64,000 bases of DNA from Torymus aiolomorphi. Its lineage: Eukaryota; Arthropoda; Insecta; Hymenoptera; Torymidae. The translations under genes and the position numbers were made by a program. The notes beneath the pieces were generated by a model, which saw only the letters and a program-made list of their open reading frames with translations, was not told the origin of the DNA and did no database searches. Where the stretch lies: NCBI GenBank assembly GCA_036365515.1, contig CM070873.1, positions 77,104,029 through 77,168,028 of the forward strand, in the 5' to 3' direction. The number at the start of each line of letters is the position of its first letter. Position 1 is the first letter of the stretch. Positions 45,806 through 58,369 of the stretch are shown here, piece by piece.

Positions 45806-46496
45806 ACGTTCTCCGAGTCGAAACAGTAATTTTAGTTTTTATATTTTTAAATAATGTTTTATTAATTTGATAATCCAAGAGTAAGTACATGTAACAAATA
45901 TATACTTGAAAGAACATAAGACAATTTTTTTCAGACAAATTCAGGCAATAGTCACTATGCTATTGTTACAATTAAAGACAGAAACTTCAATAAGTTCTTT
46001 AAATTTTTTTATTTTTTATCCGATCTTAACGAAATAAAGCTTATTTTGTTCGTTAAGAAATTCCAGGGGGAGTATCGATGGGAAAATTTATGATACGAGT
46101 TACCAGTACGGCGCAATATCAATTTGTTTAAGAAAGTTTTGATGAAAACTTGACTTGCTTTGCTTAAATAAATTGATATTGCGCCTTACTGGTAACTCGT
46201 ATCATAAATTTTCCCATCGATACTCTCCCTGGAATTTCTTAACGAAGAAAATAAGCTCTATTTCGTTAAGATCGGATAAAAAATAAAAAAATTTAAAGAA
46301 CTTATTGAAGTTTTTGTCTTTAATTGTAACAATACCATAGTGACTCAATAGTGAATTTGTCTGAAAAAAATTGTCTTATGTTCTTTCAAGTATATATTTG
46401 TTACATGTACTTACTCTTGGATTATCGAATTAATAAAACATTATATAAAAATATAAAAACTAAAATTGCCGTTTCGACCCAGAGAACGTCCTTAAC
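45806..46496. repeat. Head-to-head palindrome of two Penelope 5' ends
   Basis: 45812-46078 and 46207-46496 are inverted copies, joined by a further perfect-looking palindrome (GGGAAAATTTATGATACGAG ... CTCGTATCATAAATTTTCCC), centred near 46141. The left half leads into copy A coding. The right half ends at the coding start and is followed by the 3' region of copy B. Confidence 0.85.
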
Positions 46497-46550
46497 GTGC
46501 TTGGGTTTAATATCACGTGTCCTACATTGAAGTAAGAAACGTCGTTTAGA

Positions 46551-47218
46551 CTTAGCACACTTTTTTACTCACATTAAGATAGGACAGTAACTAAATAAAT
46601 TAACATATAATAAACAAAACAATAATAAATTAACACAAAGGAAAGCAAAGGCAGTCAGACTACGTTAAGCAGAAGTAAATAGACCACTGATAAATTTGAA
46701 TATAGTCAAGTGATCAATACCAACGTCAATTAACGACGTATATGACATAGTACTTGACACAGTATATCAATGACGATATTAAAATCTAATTAATTTATAA
46801 TCATTATCTAAACAGGTAGATAAGGTCAGTTTAATTAAAACTTTATTGTTAATGTCCTAAAAATCAGTTTGTCACAACCACAAAGTAAAAACTTAAATTG
46901 TACCAATAAAAATAACAGTTATATTCAATTTATTTGATTCTTTTCAATTTGTTCAATAATTGGAAATAATGGTTACTTAATTTCTGAGTGTCTTCTTTTA
47001 TATTTATAGGATTATCTTGTAATTTGATGTTAATCATTTCGGAAATTAATCTTCTTTTCCAACAACTTTCAGTATCAAGTATCTTAGCATTATCAAAGTT
47101 AAACTTATGTTTATAATTGTTGATGTGACTATTAATTACAAATTTTTTGTCATCATTTTTTTTAGTATTCGCAATGTGTTCTTTTAATTTAGTATTTAAC
47201 ATGCGTTTACTCTCTCCT
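46551..47218 (-). mobile_element. Penelope-like element copy B, 3' end only
   Basis: Minus strand 3' untranslated region and the last 90 codons of the GIY-YIG region (46930-47202), almost identical to copy A. It breaks off at 47219, at a point inside the nuclease domain, where unrelated sequence starting CACTGAGAAAAATG begins. Confidence 0.85.
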
Positions 47219-47541
47219 ACACTGAGAAAAATGTTGTAGTAAATTTTATTATAACTGTAATAAAAATTACTATAAAGTATAGGAAGGGTGAGACAAATAC
47301 ACTTTATGCTACATTTTTATTATGATTGTATGAATAATTACAAAATTTCTTCTAATTTTTATGACAGTTGTTGATTAGAAAGTATTACGAAATAAAAGAA
47401 AAATTGCTATACACATAGCAAAAACTGTGATATTTTAAAATTTAAAATATATGCTTTTAATTTTTATTAGAATAGAATATAAATTTTATTTTGTAGCGTT
47501 TAAATTTTATTTTGTACCAATCTGTAATATTATCTGTAATA
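47219..47541. other. AT-rich spacer between Penelope copies B and C
   Basis: Starts CACTGAGAAAAATGTTG and is AT-rich with TTTTATTTTGTA repeats. It may be the remnant of another small element. No gene. Confidence 0.4.
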
Positions 47542-48960
47542 ATTTAGAAGAAGAATGTTTAAAAAAACTTGATTTTGTTCCAATTTTTTATTATAGATAT
47601 GTAGATGACATTATTGTTTGTCTACCCAAAGATAAGATTTCACATATATTGGAAATCTTCAATAGTTACCATGAAAAATTGAAATTTACACACGAAATTG
47701 AACAGAACAACACAATCAGCTTTTTAGAAGTAAATCTCATAAAAGAAAACAACAAAATTATTACAGATTGGTATAAAAAATCTACCTTCTCAGGTAGATT
47801 TTTAAACTTCAAATCACACCATCCTATGTCTCAAAAGAGGGCAATGGTCTACAATTTAGTTGACAGAGCATTATTATTATCACATAAAAAATTTTGGGAA
47901 AAAAACATCTGTCTGGTAAAAGAATATCTAAATAATAATAACTACCCTGCTAACTTTATTGAATATCATATGAAAAATAGAGTCAATAGAATTAAATATG
48001 ACAATTCTAATAACAATAACAATAGTAGGGATCACACAAAAGTTATTTTAAGTTTACCTTACATACCAGACACCTTTGAAGAAGTCTGAAGAATAGAATA
48101 ATTTAAGGAAATTTGGTATAAAAACTGTTCCAACAATAAATAATAATCTTAGCAATGTCATAAAAAGAAGGAAAGATACACAGAAGAAAAACGAGAAAAC
48201 GAACATTGTTTACAAAATCGAATGTAATGATTGTAATGCTAGTTACGTAGGAGAGAGTAAACGCATGTTAAATACTAGATTAAAAGAACACATTGCGAAT
48301 ACTAAAAAAGATGATGACAAAAAATTTGTAATTAATAGTCACATGAACAATTATAAACATAAGTTTAACTTTCATAATGCTAAGATACTTGATACTGAAA
48401 GTTGTTGGAAAAAAAGATTAATTTCCGAAATGATTAACATCAAATTACATGATAATCCTATAAATATAAAAGAAGGCACTCAGAAATTAAGTAACCATTA
48501 TTCCCAATTATTGAACAAATTGAAAAGAATCAAATAAATTGAATATAACTGTTATTTTTATTGGTACAATTTAAGTTTTTACTTTGTGGTTGTGACAAAC
48601 TGATCTTTAGGACATTAACAATAAAGTTTTAATTAAACACCTTATCTACCTGTTTAGATAATGATTATAAATTAATTAGATTTTAATATCGTCATTGATA
48701 TACTGTGTCAAGTACTATGTCATATACGTCGTTAATTGACGTTGGTATTGATCACTTGACTATATTCAAATTTATCAGTGGTCTATTTACTTCTGCTTAA
48801 CGTAGTCTGACTGCCTTTGCTTTCCTTTGTGTTAATTTATTATTGTTTTGTTTATTATATGTTAATTTATTTAGTTACTTAATGTGAGTAAAAAAGTGTG
48901 CAAAGCTCTTAATACAATTGACGATGTTTACACACTTAATACAAAGGACGATCGTCCTGA
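47542..48960 (+). mobile_element. Penelope-like element copy C, 5'-truncated
   Basis: Plus strand: RT from LEEECLKKLDFVPIFYYRYV onward (catalytic YVDD included, earlier motifs missing), thumb to 48089, GIY-YIG region at about 48105-48537 (YKIECNDCNASYVGES) and a 3' region to about 48930. Relative to copy A it has FIEY inserted in the thumb (LTF/NFIEYHMKNR). It carries the same stops between RT and nuclease as copy A. Confidence 0.87.
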
Positions 48961-49440
48961 AACTTGAATTGGCGAAAACCCGGCTGTAAGCTTTTCGCAG
49001 TTATTCTCTAGAAGAAATGCGTATAAATATTAGATCAGCGTAACGCAGATTTGCATAAATATTATATTCAATCCAAATCTAACCTAGAGGTTAGATCGAG
49101 CTTTATTTAATTATTTTAGTTATCCGAAACATTTTTTGGAACAAAATCTTTTGCGCTGTCTTTCTTATAGATATGCAATGTTTCTCACGAAAAATTAGGC
49201 ATGCGTAACGCAAGCTTTTGAGTTAATTCGTAATCAAAAGTCAATCCGAACCGAAAGCTAGTACCTTATTAAAGTACGTTCTGAGGTATGGATTTCTACG
49301 AAACAAATTAGAGATTTTACTTCCTCCTAGAGGAAGCTTTGTGATAGTAATTTTTTTAGTTATTGTAAGAACATGTTATAATTGTTTTTCGAGGTGTTAG
49401 GAATCAAAATATATAATTTTTGAAAAATGTCTGTATGGGT
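48961..49440. other. AT-rich sequence without gene
   Basis: No recognisable feature. Contains a repeated RCGTAACGCA motif near 49038 and 49205. Confidence 0.35.
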
Positions 49441-49452
49441 GTGTGGGTGTGT

Positions 49453-49490
<38 letters not shown>

Positions 49491-49510
49491 GTGTGTGTGG
49501 GCGCGCGCGC
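49441..49510. repeat. (TG)n microsatellite with (GC)n tail
   Basis: A slightly interrupted TG run to 49499 followed by GCGCGCGCGC. Confidence 0.95.
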
Positions 49511-50339
49511 CTGGATCTCAGCTTCTACTCGATCGATTTTGAACGGACAGGTCTCATTTTTTTTTGTTTTCTTTGTGTGATGGCGAGTCCAAAACTTGTT
49601 TTTTGATTCGCCGATGCGTTTTTTGTTTTATTTAGAATTTTCGATTTTCTCAAAATTGATTTTTGCTTTTTTTAATGATAATATCGAGATATTTGAATCG
49701 AATGAATAGCATTCGAAAGAGCATTAAAATACCTATATTTTCTAAAAAAAGAAATTCTCTAGCTATCACGGTTCTTTTGTTATTAACAAAAACGTGTTTT
49801 TTTCTTAAAAAGCTTAGAACTCCTAAACTAAATGGTCAATTTTCTTGAGAAAAATCATGATAATACAGAAAATAAATAGCTATAATCTGTAAAAATCTGA
49901 ATTCATTTTGTCGACTAGTTTTTGAGAAAAAAATTGAAATGTGAAAAAAATGAGTTTTGTATGTCCGACGATTACGGGAGTAAAATTGACTTAATCGCTT
50001 TGAAATTCCTTGTAGAGATAGGTTTTAGATAGCTCTCGGTCGAGTTCTTTGAGCAAAATTATTAGTCCAGAAATTTCAGAAATATTTGAGGTTAAAAATT
50101 TTTTAACCTTTCTTTTTCAAATCGTAATTTCTCGAGAACAGCCCCATGTATCAGCTCCAAATTTATACATAATTTTGTATGTGATATAGATAATATGTAT
50201 GCGAATTTTCATCAAGATCGTACGATTACTTTTTGAGATATTTGATTTTGAAAATTTTCGAATTTTACAAAGTTATTTTCTTTGTCGCATGATAACTAGA
50301 GAAAACAAAAATTGGTTTAATCATGTTGAAATTTTGTGA
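49511..50339. other. AT-rich repeat-family DNA
   Basis: Starts with a TCTACTCGATCGATTTTGAACGG-type stretch and runs of T. The part from about 50040 recurs, diverged, at 51590-51950 (AATCGTAATTTCTCGAGAAC against AATCGTAATTTCTCAATGAC), making a direct duplication about 1.55 kb apart. No gene. Confidence 0.5.
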
Positions 50340-50700
50340 AAATGTAGAGTCTATATCGAAGCTCCTTACGAAAACTAGCACGTTTCTTGACCTCCTTAAG
50401 AAGACTAGCACATTTCAGAAAATTGCAACGAAAACTAGCATAACTCACGAATTTGTCGCGAATACTAGTACAATTCGCGACTTTGTAACTAAAACTAGCA
50501 CAACTCACGACTTTGCCGCAAATACTAGTACAATTCGCTATTTTGGAACGAAAACTAGCACTATTCGCCAGTTTGCCACTAAAAGTAACACGATTCGCAA
50601 GCTTGCCGATAAAACTAGCACAATTCGCGAGTTTGTCACGAAAAGTAACGTGATTTGCAAGCTTGTCGCGAAAACTAGCACTTTTCGCATGACGGAGCTT
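50340..50700 (-). repeat. 30-bp minisatellite, ~11 units
   Basis: Units like CGAAAACTAGCACAATTCGC plus ten more bases. Both strands stay open because 30 is a multiple of three. The minus strand reads as decapeptides of the type ANCASFRDKL (frame 50907-50317), the plus strand as KTSTIREFVT. A related array lies in the opposite orientation at 51327. Confidence 0.85.
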
Positions 50701-51326
50701 TTTTTCTATTGCGAGTCCATCATTATTTCTCTTCTTACCTATATCTTTGAAAAGTTTATAATGAAAATAAAGAAAACCATCATTTTCTATATTACCAACG
50801 CTGTCTTCGTTGAAAATTCTTTTTAAAAGTAAATAGCAATGTTGGTAACGTAGATACCTTTCTAACTGTTGCACCCTTAACCATGGTAGAACTTTCGAAA
50901 TATTCAAGTTGGTAAACGTTTTTTTTAACTCTGTAACGAAAAATTAATAAAATGTATGACGATGATGATTGTAAGTAAAAGAAATCACCTATTAACATAT
51001 TTTTAAAAATGAGGTATTACAATATTTGCAAAATTGCAAATCTTTCTTATTGGTATAACAGTTTCTCGAAGCCGGTGGAAAGACATGCGCATTCAAACAG
51101 TAATTTAGATAGTAAGTAATTTTTTTAATTTCTCATCAGGTCGAAAAAACCCCTAGGTACACTCAAATTAGCGAGGAAGTTATCTTCTGGACATGAGCGT
51201 GTCACCCTACACCAAAATAGTCCTCAAAAACGTGCTCAGTGGGTCATATTATCATTTGTACATAGTAAATAGCCGCTTATCAGGTGCGTAATTTAGACTT
51301 GTCACATATATCTAATATAAAAAATG

Positions 51327-51580
51327 CATGTGTTCTCCCGAAAAGTGCTAGTTTTCGTGGCAACCGCGTAAAACATGCTAGTCCTCGCGGCAGTCAAGCG
51401 GATCGTGCTAGTTTTCGCGACAGTCAAGCGGATCGAACTAGTCTTCGCGGCAGTCAAACGGATGCTAGTTTTCGACGCGAAACAATCGGACGTGCTGGTC
51501 TTCGCGGCAAACGCTGAAATGGGCCAGTCTTCGTGGCAATCTGAATCGTGCTAGTTTTCGTAAGGAGCGTCGATATATTA
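51327..51580 (+). repeat. 30-bp minisatellite, ~8 units, inverted relative to 50340-50700
   Basis: Units like GTGCTAGTTTTCGCGACAGT plus CAAGCGGATC. The plus strand reads RASFRDSQAD-type decapeptides, matching the minus-strand phase of the other array. GC content is higher than in the surroundings. Confidence 0.85.
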
Positions 51581-51950
51581 TCGTATAAGTCCTTTAGATA
51601 AAAGAATTGTCTCATGATTTTTAGAGATATTTAAGGTTAAAATTCTTTTACGGTTTTTTTCAAAATCGTAATTTCTCAATGACGACTTCATGTATTAGCT
51701 TGAAATTTATAGACTATTTTATATGCGATATAGGCAATACCTGTGTAAAATTTCATCCAGATTATATAGTTATTTTTTGAGATGTTTGATATTTAAAATT
51801 TTAGTATTTTTGAAAATGACTTTCATTGTTGTCGCACAATATAACTACATTAAAATTGTTTTCATTTCTTTGAAATTTGGAGGAGATGTAGAGTTTGTAT
51901 ATTATTTAATAGAAGAATTCTTAGGGTAAAAGAATTCGTTTATGAGTTTC

Positions 51951-52775
51951 AGAGATATTTGAAGTTAAAACTATTTTAGCCCTCTATTAAAATCGTAATT
52001 ATTCGGGAACGTATTTATGTATACTAGAAAAGGGAAATGACATGCGCTATGCGCTTTGCGCCGATGCGCGCGTGTTGTATCCCTGCTTTTGTTTTGTAAT
52101 AGCCATTTACTATTTTTAAGGTTAGAACCTTTTTCTTAGATCGGAAATTGCAGAAAGAGCACACAAATACGGACATACTACTAGAGACACGTACCCTATC
52201 TGTGAAATTTCACAAAGAAAATATAATTTGAAGTAAAGGTTATTTAGGAATTTGAAATGGTTTTGATGATAATATTCCAATCAATTATTTTACTTATTTT
52301 TCACAGATAATTTAAAAAAAAATCAGACCTATTATTTTATTCATATTTTATACATAATATAAAAATTAATACTTTTTAATCTTCATAAATGAATTTAATT
52401 AGAATTATGTCATAAATTGCTGGAAAAATTATAAATTTTGTTATTAAAAATTAATTAAAGGAATAACCAAATTAAATTTGAGGAAGCCACGGGCCAATGA
52501 ATTGGCTGCGCTTTTTTCTATGCTTTATCTTAACAACACATATAAAATCGAGGCCTGCGTAATGCATATATTTACTAATATATCGTTATTTTTAACATCA
52601 AACCCTTAATAAGGGTAAGTTAAAATTAATCCAAAAATTTGTGAACCGAAGTATATGATAACTTGAGTTTTCATGAAGTACCTATTATTTTAAAAGTTAA
52701 ATAAGGTAATAACATAAATTTTGCATGTTCGATAGCATATTTCCGATTGGCAAGTAGGCAGGGGACCTTACTTAA
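51951..52775. other. AT-rich sequence without gene
   Basis: A short GC patch near 52040-52070 (ATGCGCTATGCGCTTTGCGC). Otherwise AT-rich; nothing supported. TTAA at 52772-52775 abuts the next element. Confidence 0.4.
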
Positions 52776-54485
52776 GGGGATGTCGTAGCAAAAGTTGCAC
52801 CAAATCGCCACCAAGACGCTGGCGCTGCCGTCAGGTGGGAGATTCGTGACATTAGTCACTTTGAGCATTGATTGTGGAAAAAATAGGCATTTCCACATAA
52901 AATAAATAGGAGAGTGGCGTAACCATGACAAAAATGAATCATTTTCATCAGTCAGACTTTGCCAAAGATGCCTATTTTTTCCTATTTCTTGGAAATACAA
53001 AATACTGCCCGAGCCAGAAGCGACGCCATGTCGGCATACGCCGAGAGCGGAGTAGTAACGACATATTTCCGAGAGGTGGCACGGAGGGCGCTGATTTGAG
53101 CTGGAGCGCTAAAGCAAAAATATTTTTTGAGACACGGTGGTCAATGAAATCAACTTTATATTATAAATAAACAATAAATAATAAAAAAACAACATGTAAA
53201 TGAATTTATTATTATTTATTGAATATTTTATTGTTTCATTTACCAGCATAAAATTTGATTCTAATACATCTAAATATACTAGCTGAATAGATAAAATAGT
53301 AAAAAGTAAGCATAGAGTTGTAGTTAGCAAAGAGAACATACAATAAATAAAAATTGTTTTATAAGTAATGCTTTGAGGTCAAGTGAACTTGACAGAAATC
53401 ATTTTCAGCAAAGACTCGTGCTTGCCGTGGACTTGATTTTGTTTTCCCATCATCATGATGGAATCCTTTAATGATAACCCGATAAGTATCAAATAAAATT
53501 ATTTGCAAGTGATAAACCAATAAAATAATAAAGAATAAGCATGCAGGTTTAGTGGTAAGAATCTTTTCAAAGCCATGCATTTAGGCTTTATGAGTTTAAT
53601 CGAAATCATTTTGAGTCAAAGCTCATGTTTGCTATGCGCTTGATTTCGTTTTTGAACTTTCATTATATGCTACCTTTTAGTCATAACCTAAATTCATAGG
53701 TATCATTTATCAAATAATAAAAAGGTATGCAAAATAATAAAGGGTATAAGCATACAGTTTAGTAAGCAAAGGCGGGCATGCAGTATTGGCAAACATTTAC
53801 ATTCATAAATTCATGTATATATAAAAGAAGGAGCTTGATAATCTAAAGAGACAACATGTTTCTATTCTAGAAGCCAATTTTCAATCTTACATGCAATTAT
53901 GGAAATAATTATTTGTGTAAAAAGCTCAGCATCTAGCAATACGTTACTAAATAAAAATCAACTTATAGACAAAATTAGAATCTTACTTAGTCATGCTACT
54001 TTTGTTGCGATGACTCTGCAATTCGTTGAGACGACTTTCAACATCCTAAGAAGCACTAGATGTATAGATTGAATGAAAAAATACTCACGAAATAACTAGC
54101 AAGCACTAGACATCGCCTCAACGTTGCACTCATCTTACATAACCTCTAACGAGCTATGTAAATGAGACACTTGTACACAACACATAAAACGCGAGCAGAT
54201 GGACAAAATCACGACTATTTACCACGAGAAAAACCAGTGACAATTACAGAAAGATGAATTACAAAAATAATACATCGACGAATGCGGCTAATTCGACTAT
54301 ATCCTACAATGAGCAGTTGCTCCTACTAAAAGTAGCAGACCACAACGCACGTAGCTGGTCCTAACATGTAGCGCCATCTAAATCATATTCAAACGACAAA
54401 TATCGCCACGGTCACTGCCCACGATTTATATAAGAGTATAGTCTTTGTTTGAGTGCAATAAAACTTATGTAAAAATTTGAAGCAG
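52776..54485. repeat. Left arm of the giant fold-back
   Basis: Mirrors 58370-60075. It includes CCCACCTGACGGCAGCG near the tip (on the complement), AT-rich middle sequence and AGATGGCGCT / AGCGCCATCT near the inner end (54371). Confidence 0.88.
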
Positions 54486-57400
54486 CATATGAAGAAAATT
54501 ACAACAATTTACAGAAATTCTACTTATTTAACACTAATTTTGGATACAATTGTGAGAAATAATAGGTCAGCGGCACATTTTTCGTAATGATCCCGCGAAG
54601 CCTGTATTGCCTATTTGATGGGCAGATGAATTCTATTTTCAGGCTTTCTCAAGTGGAAGAAGACCAGAGATATTTAATTTAGTAATAGTTATCACAAATT
54701 TACAACAATGTTAATTATTTGACTGTAATTTTCGCTAAAATTGTAAGTAAAACGTCAGCGCCACATTTTTCGTAAAGATCCCGCAAAGCCAGCTGTATTG
54801 CGTATTTGATGGGTAAATGGGTCTTATTTTCAGGTTTTCTCACGTGGAAGTAGACCAAGGTTATTTAATTTCGTACTAGTTATCACAAATTTACAACAAT
54901 GTTCATTATTGGACAATACTATTAGCCTAAATTTTAAGAAAAACGTCGGTGCAACATTTTTCGTAAAGATCCCGCGAAGCCTGTATCGGGTATTTGATGC
55001 GCGAATTTGTCTTATTTTCAGGCTTTCTCAAACGAAAGTCGAAAAGGGACATTTAATTCCATAATAGTTATCACAATTTACAATAATTTTAATTATTATT
55101 ACACAATTATCGTGGCGACATTTGTAAAAAGTATTACAGCCCAACCTTTTTCGTAAAGATCCCGTAAAGCATATTGGCTGTTTCTCCGTTTCCAATTTTT
55201 CGGCCTCCTCAGGTGGAAATCAAAAGGAGGATTCCAATTTTATAATACTTGACGTAATTTACAACAATTTCAATTATTAGAAGACAATTTTGTCTACAAT
55301 TGTAAGAAAACTATCGTACATTTTTACATTTTTCGTAAAGATCCCGCGAAGCCTATATTGCTTATTTGATGGTCAGATGGATTTTATTTTCTCTCTTTCT
55401 CAAGTGGAAGTAGACCAGGGTTATTTAATTTCATACTAGTTATGAACTTCCCGGTATCTTTATTGAAAAGGTTGCACTGCAATACTTTTTACAAATGTTG
55501 CCACGATAATTGTCTAATAATAATTAAAATTATTGTAAATTGTGATAACTATTATGAAATTAAATGTCCCTTTTTGACTTTCATTTGAGAAAGCCTGAAA
55601 ATAAGACCAATTCGCGCATCAAATATCCAATACAGGCTTGGCGGGATCTTTACGAAAAATGTTGCGCTGACGTTTTTCTTACAATTTCAGCTAAAATTAT
55701 TGTCTAATAATGAACATTGTTGTAAATTTGTGATAACTATTATGAAATTAAATAACCCTGGTCTACTTCCACTTAAGAAAGCTTGAAAATAAAATCCATC
55801 TGCCCATCAAATAAGCAATATAGGCATCGCGGGATCTTTACGAAAAATGTGGCGCCAACATTTTTCTTACAATTGCAGACAAAATTATTGTCCAATAATG
55901 AACATTGTTGTATATTTGTGATAACTAGTAGGAAATTAAAAGACCTTGATCTACTTCCACTTGAGAAAACTTGAAAATAAGACCCATTTTCCCATCAAAT
56001 ACGCAATACAGCTGGCTTTGCGGGATCTTTACGAAAAATGTTGCGCGGGCGTTTTTCTTACAATTTTAGCTAAAATTAATGTCCAATAATGAATATTGTT
56101 GTAAATTTGTGATAACTATTACTAAATTAAATAACTCTGGTCTACTTCCACTTGAGAAAGCCTGAAATAAAATCCATTTGACCATCAAATAAGCAATATA
56201 GGCTTCGCGGGATCTTTACGAAAAATATAGCGCGGACATTTTTCTTACAATTGCAGACAAAATTATTGTCTAATAATTGAAATTGTTCTAAATTACGTCA
56301 ACTATTATCAAATTGGAGTCCTCCTTTCGATTTCCACCTGAGGATGCCGAAAAATTGGAACCGGATAAACAGCCAATATGCTTTACGGGATCTTTACGAA
56401 AAAGGTTGCGCTGCAATACTTTTTACAAACGTCGCCCCGATAATTGTCAAATAATAATTAAAATTATTCCAAATTGTGATAACTATTATTGAATTAAATG
56501 TCCCTTTTCGACTTTCACTTGAGAAAGCCTGAAAATAAGACCAATTCGCGTATCAAATACCCAGTACAGGCTTCGCGGGATCTTTACGAACAATGTTGCG
56601 CCGACGTTTTTCTTACAATTTTAGCTAAAATTATTGTCCAACAATTATCATCGTTGTAAATTTGTTATAACTATTACGAAATTAAATAACCCTGGTCTAC
56701 TTCCACTTGAGAAAACCAGAAAATAAGACCCATTTGCCCATCAAATAGGCAATAGAGCTGGCTTTGCGGGATCTTTACGAAAAATGTGGCGCTGACGTTT
56801 TACTTACAATTGTAGCGAAAATTACCGTCAAATAATTAACATTGTTGTAAATTTGTGATAATTATTACTAAATTAAATAACTCTGGTCTACTTCCACTTG
56901 AGAAAGCTTGAAAATAAAATCCATCTGACCATCAAATAAGCAATATAGGCTACGCGGGATCTTCACGAAAACTGTTGCGCGTACGTTTTTCTTACAATTT
57001 TAGCTAAAATTATTGTCCAATAATGAACATTGTTGTATATTTGTTATAACTAGTTGGAAATTAAATAACCCTGATCTACTTCCACTTGAGAAAACCTGAA
57101 AATAAGACCCATTTGCCCTTGAAATACGCAATAGAGCTGGCTTTGCGGGATCATTACGAAAAATGTTGCGCGGACTTTTTCTTACAATTTTAGCTAAAAT
57201 TATTGTTCAATAATAAACATTGTTCTATATTTTTGATAACTAGTACAAAATTAAATAAACCTGGCGTACTTCCACTTGAGAAAGAGAGAAAATAAAATTC
57301 ATCTGCCCATCAAATACCCAATACAGGCTTCGCGGGATCTTTACGAAAAATGTTGCGCCGACGTTTTTCTTATAATTTTAGCTGCTAAAATTATTGTCCA

Positions 57401-58369
57401 ATAATGAATATTGTTGTAAATTTGTGATAACTATTACTAAATTAAATAACTCTGGTCTAGCTCCATTTGAGAAAGTCTGAAAATAAAATCCATCTGACCA
57501 TCAAATAAGCAATATAGGCTTCGCGGGATCTTTACGAAAAACGTAGCGCGGACATTTTTCTTACAATTGCAGTCAAAATTATTGTCTAATAATTGAAATT
57601 GTTCTAAATTACGTCAACTATTATCAAATTGGAGTCCACCTTTCGATTTCCACCTGAGGATGCCGAAAAATTGGAAACGGAGAAACAGCCAAGATGCTTT
57701 ACGGGATCTTTACGAAAAAGGTTGCGCTGTAATATTTTTTACACTTTTTACAAATGTCGCCACGGTAATTGTCTAATAATAATTAAAATTATTGTAAATT
57801 GTGATTACTATTATTGAATTAAATGTCCCTTTTCGTCTTTGCCTTGAGAAAGCCAGAAAATAAGACAAATTCGCGCATTAAATACCCAATACAGGCTTCG
57901 CGGTATCTTTACGAAAAATATTGCGCTGACGTTTTTCTTACAATTTCAGCTAAAATTATTGTCTAATAATGAACATTGTTGTCAATTTGTGAAAACTAGT
58001 ACGAAATTAAATAACCCTGGTCTACTTCCACGTGAGAAAACCTAAAAATATGACCCATTTACCCATCAAATACGCAATACAGCTGGCTTTGCGGGATCTT
58101 TACGAAAAATGTGGCGCTGACGTTTTACTTACAATTTTAGCGAAAATTGCTGTCAAATAATTAACATTGTTGTAAATTTGTGATAACTATTAATCAAATA
58201 ACTCTGGTCTACTTCCACTTGGGAAAGCCTGAAAATAAAATTCATCTGCCCATCAAATAAGCAATACAGGCTTCGCGGGATCTTTACGAAAAATGTGCCG
58301 CTGACGTATTTCTCACAATTGTATCCGAAATTAGTGTTAAATAAGTAGAATTTCTGTAAATTGTTGTAA
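54486..58369. repeat. 187-bp satellite array, 5 units one way then ~15 the other
   Basis: Each unit carries TTTTTCGTAAAGATCCCGCG, CAAATTTACAACAATG and CTCAAGTGGAAGTAGACC, or their complements. Five forward units (cores near 54577, 54770, 54962, 55152 and 55335) face about fifteen reverse units (55640 to 58277). The turn lies near 55440-55470. A variant unit with CCACCTGAGGATGCCGAAAA recurs at about 56328 and 57645, about seven units apart, hinting at higher-order structure. Confidence 0.88.

Larger units (their letters stand above)
40717..46080 (-). mobile_element. Penelope-like element copy A, with two insertions
   Basis: Minus strand from 5' untranslated region (46080-45812) through an RT N-terminal region, RT palm and GIY-YIG endonuclease to a 3' end near 40717 shared with copy C. 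A TTAA MITE (44616-44990) and a palindrome cluster (42402-44333) interrupt the RT gene. RT plus C-terminal GIY-YIG nuclease is the defining architecture of the group. Confidence 0.88.

Noticed and set aside
52671..53000. 109-codon minus-strand frame, with a near-identical mirror near 59850-60085
   Set aside because: It lies in the fold-back tips, spans the TTAA border and has no domain. Its conservation follows from the inverted arms, not from coding.
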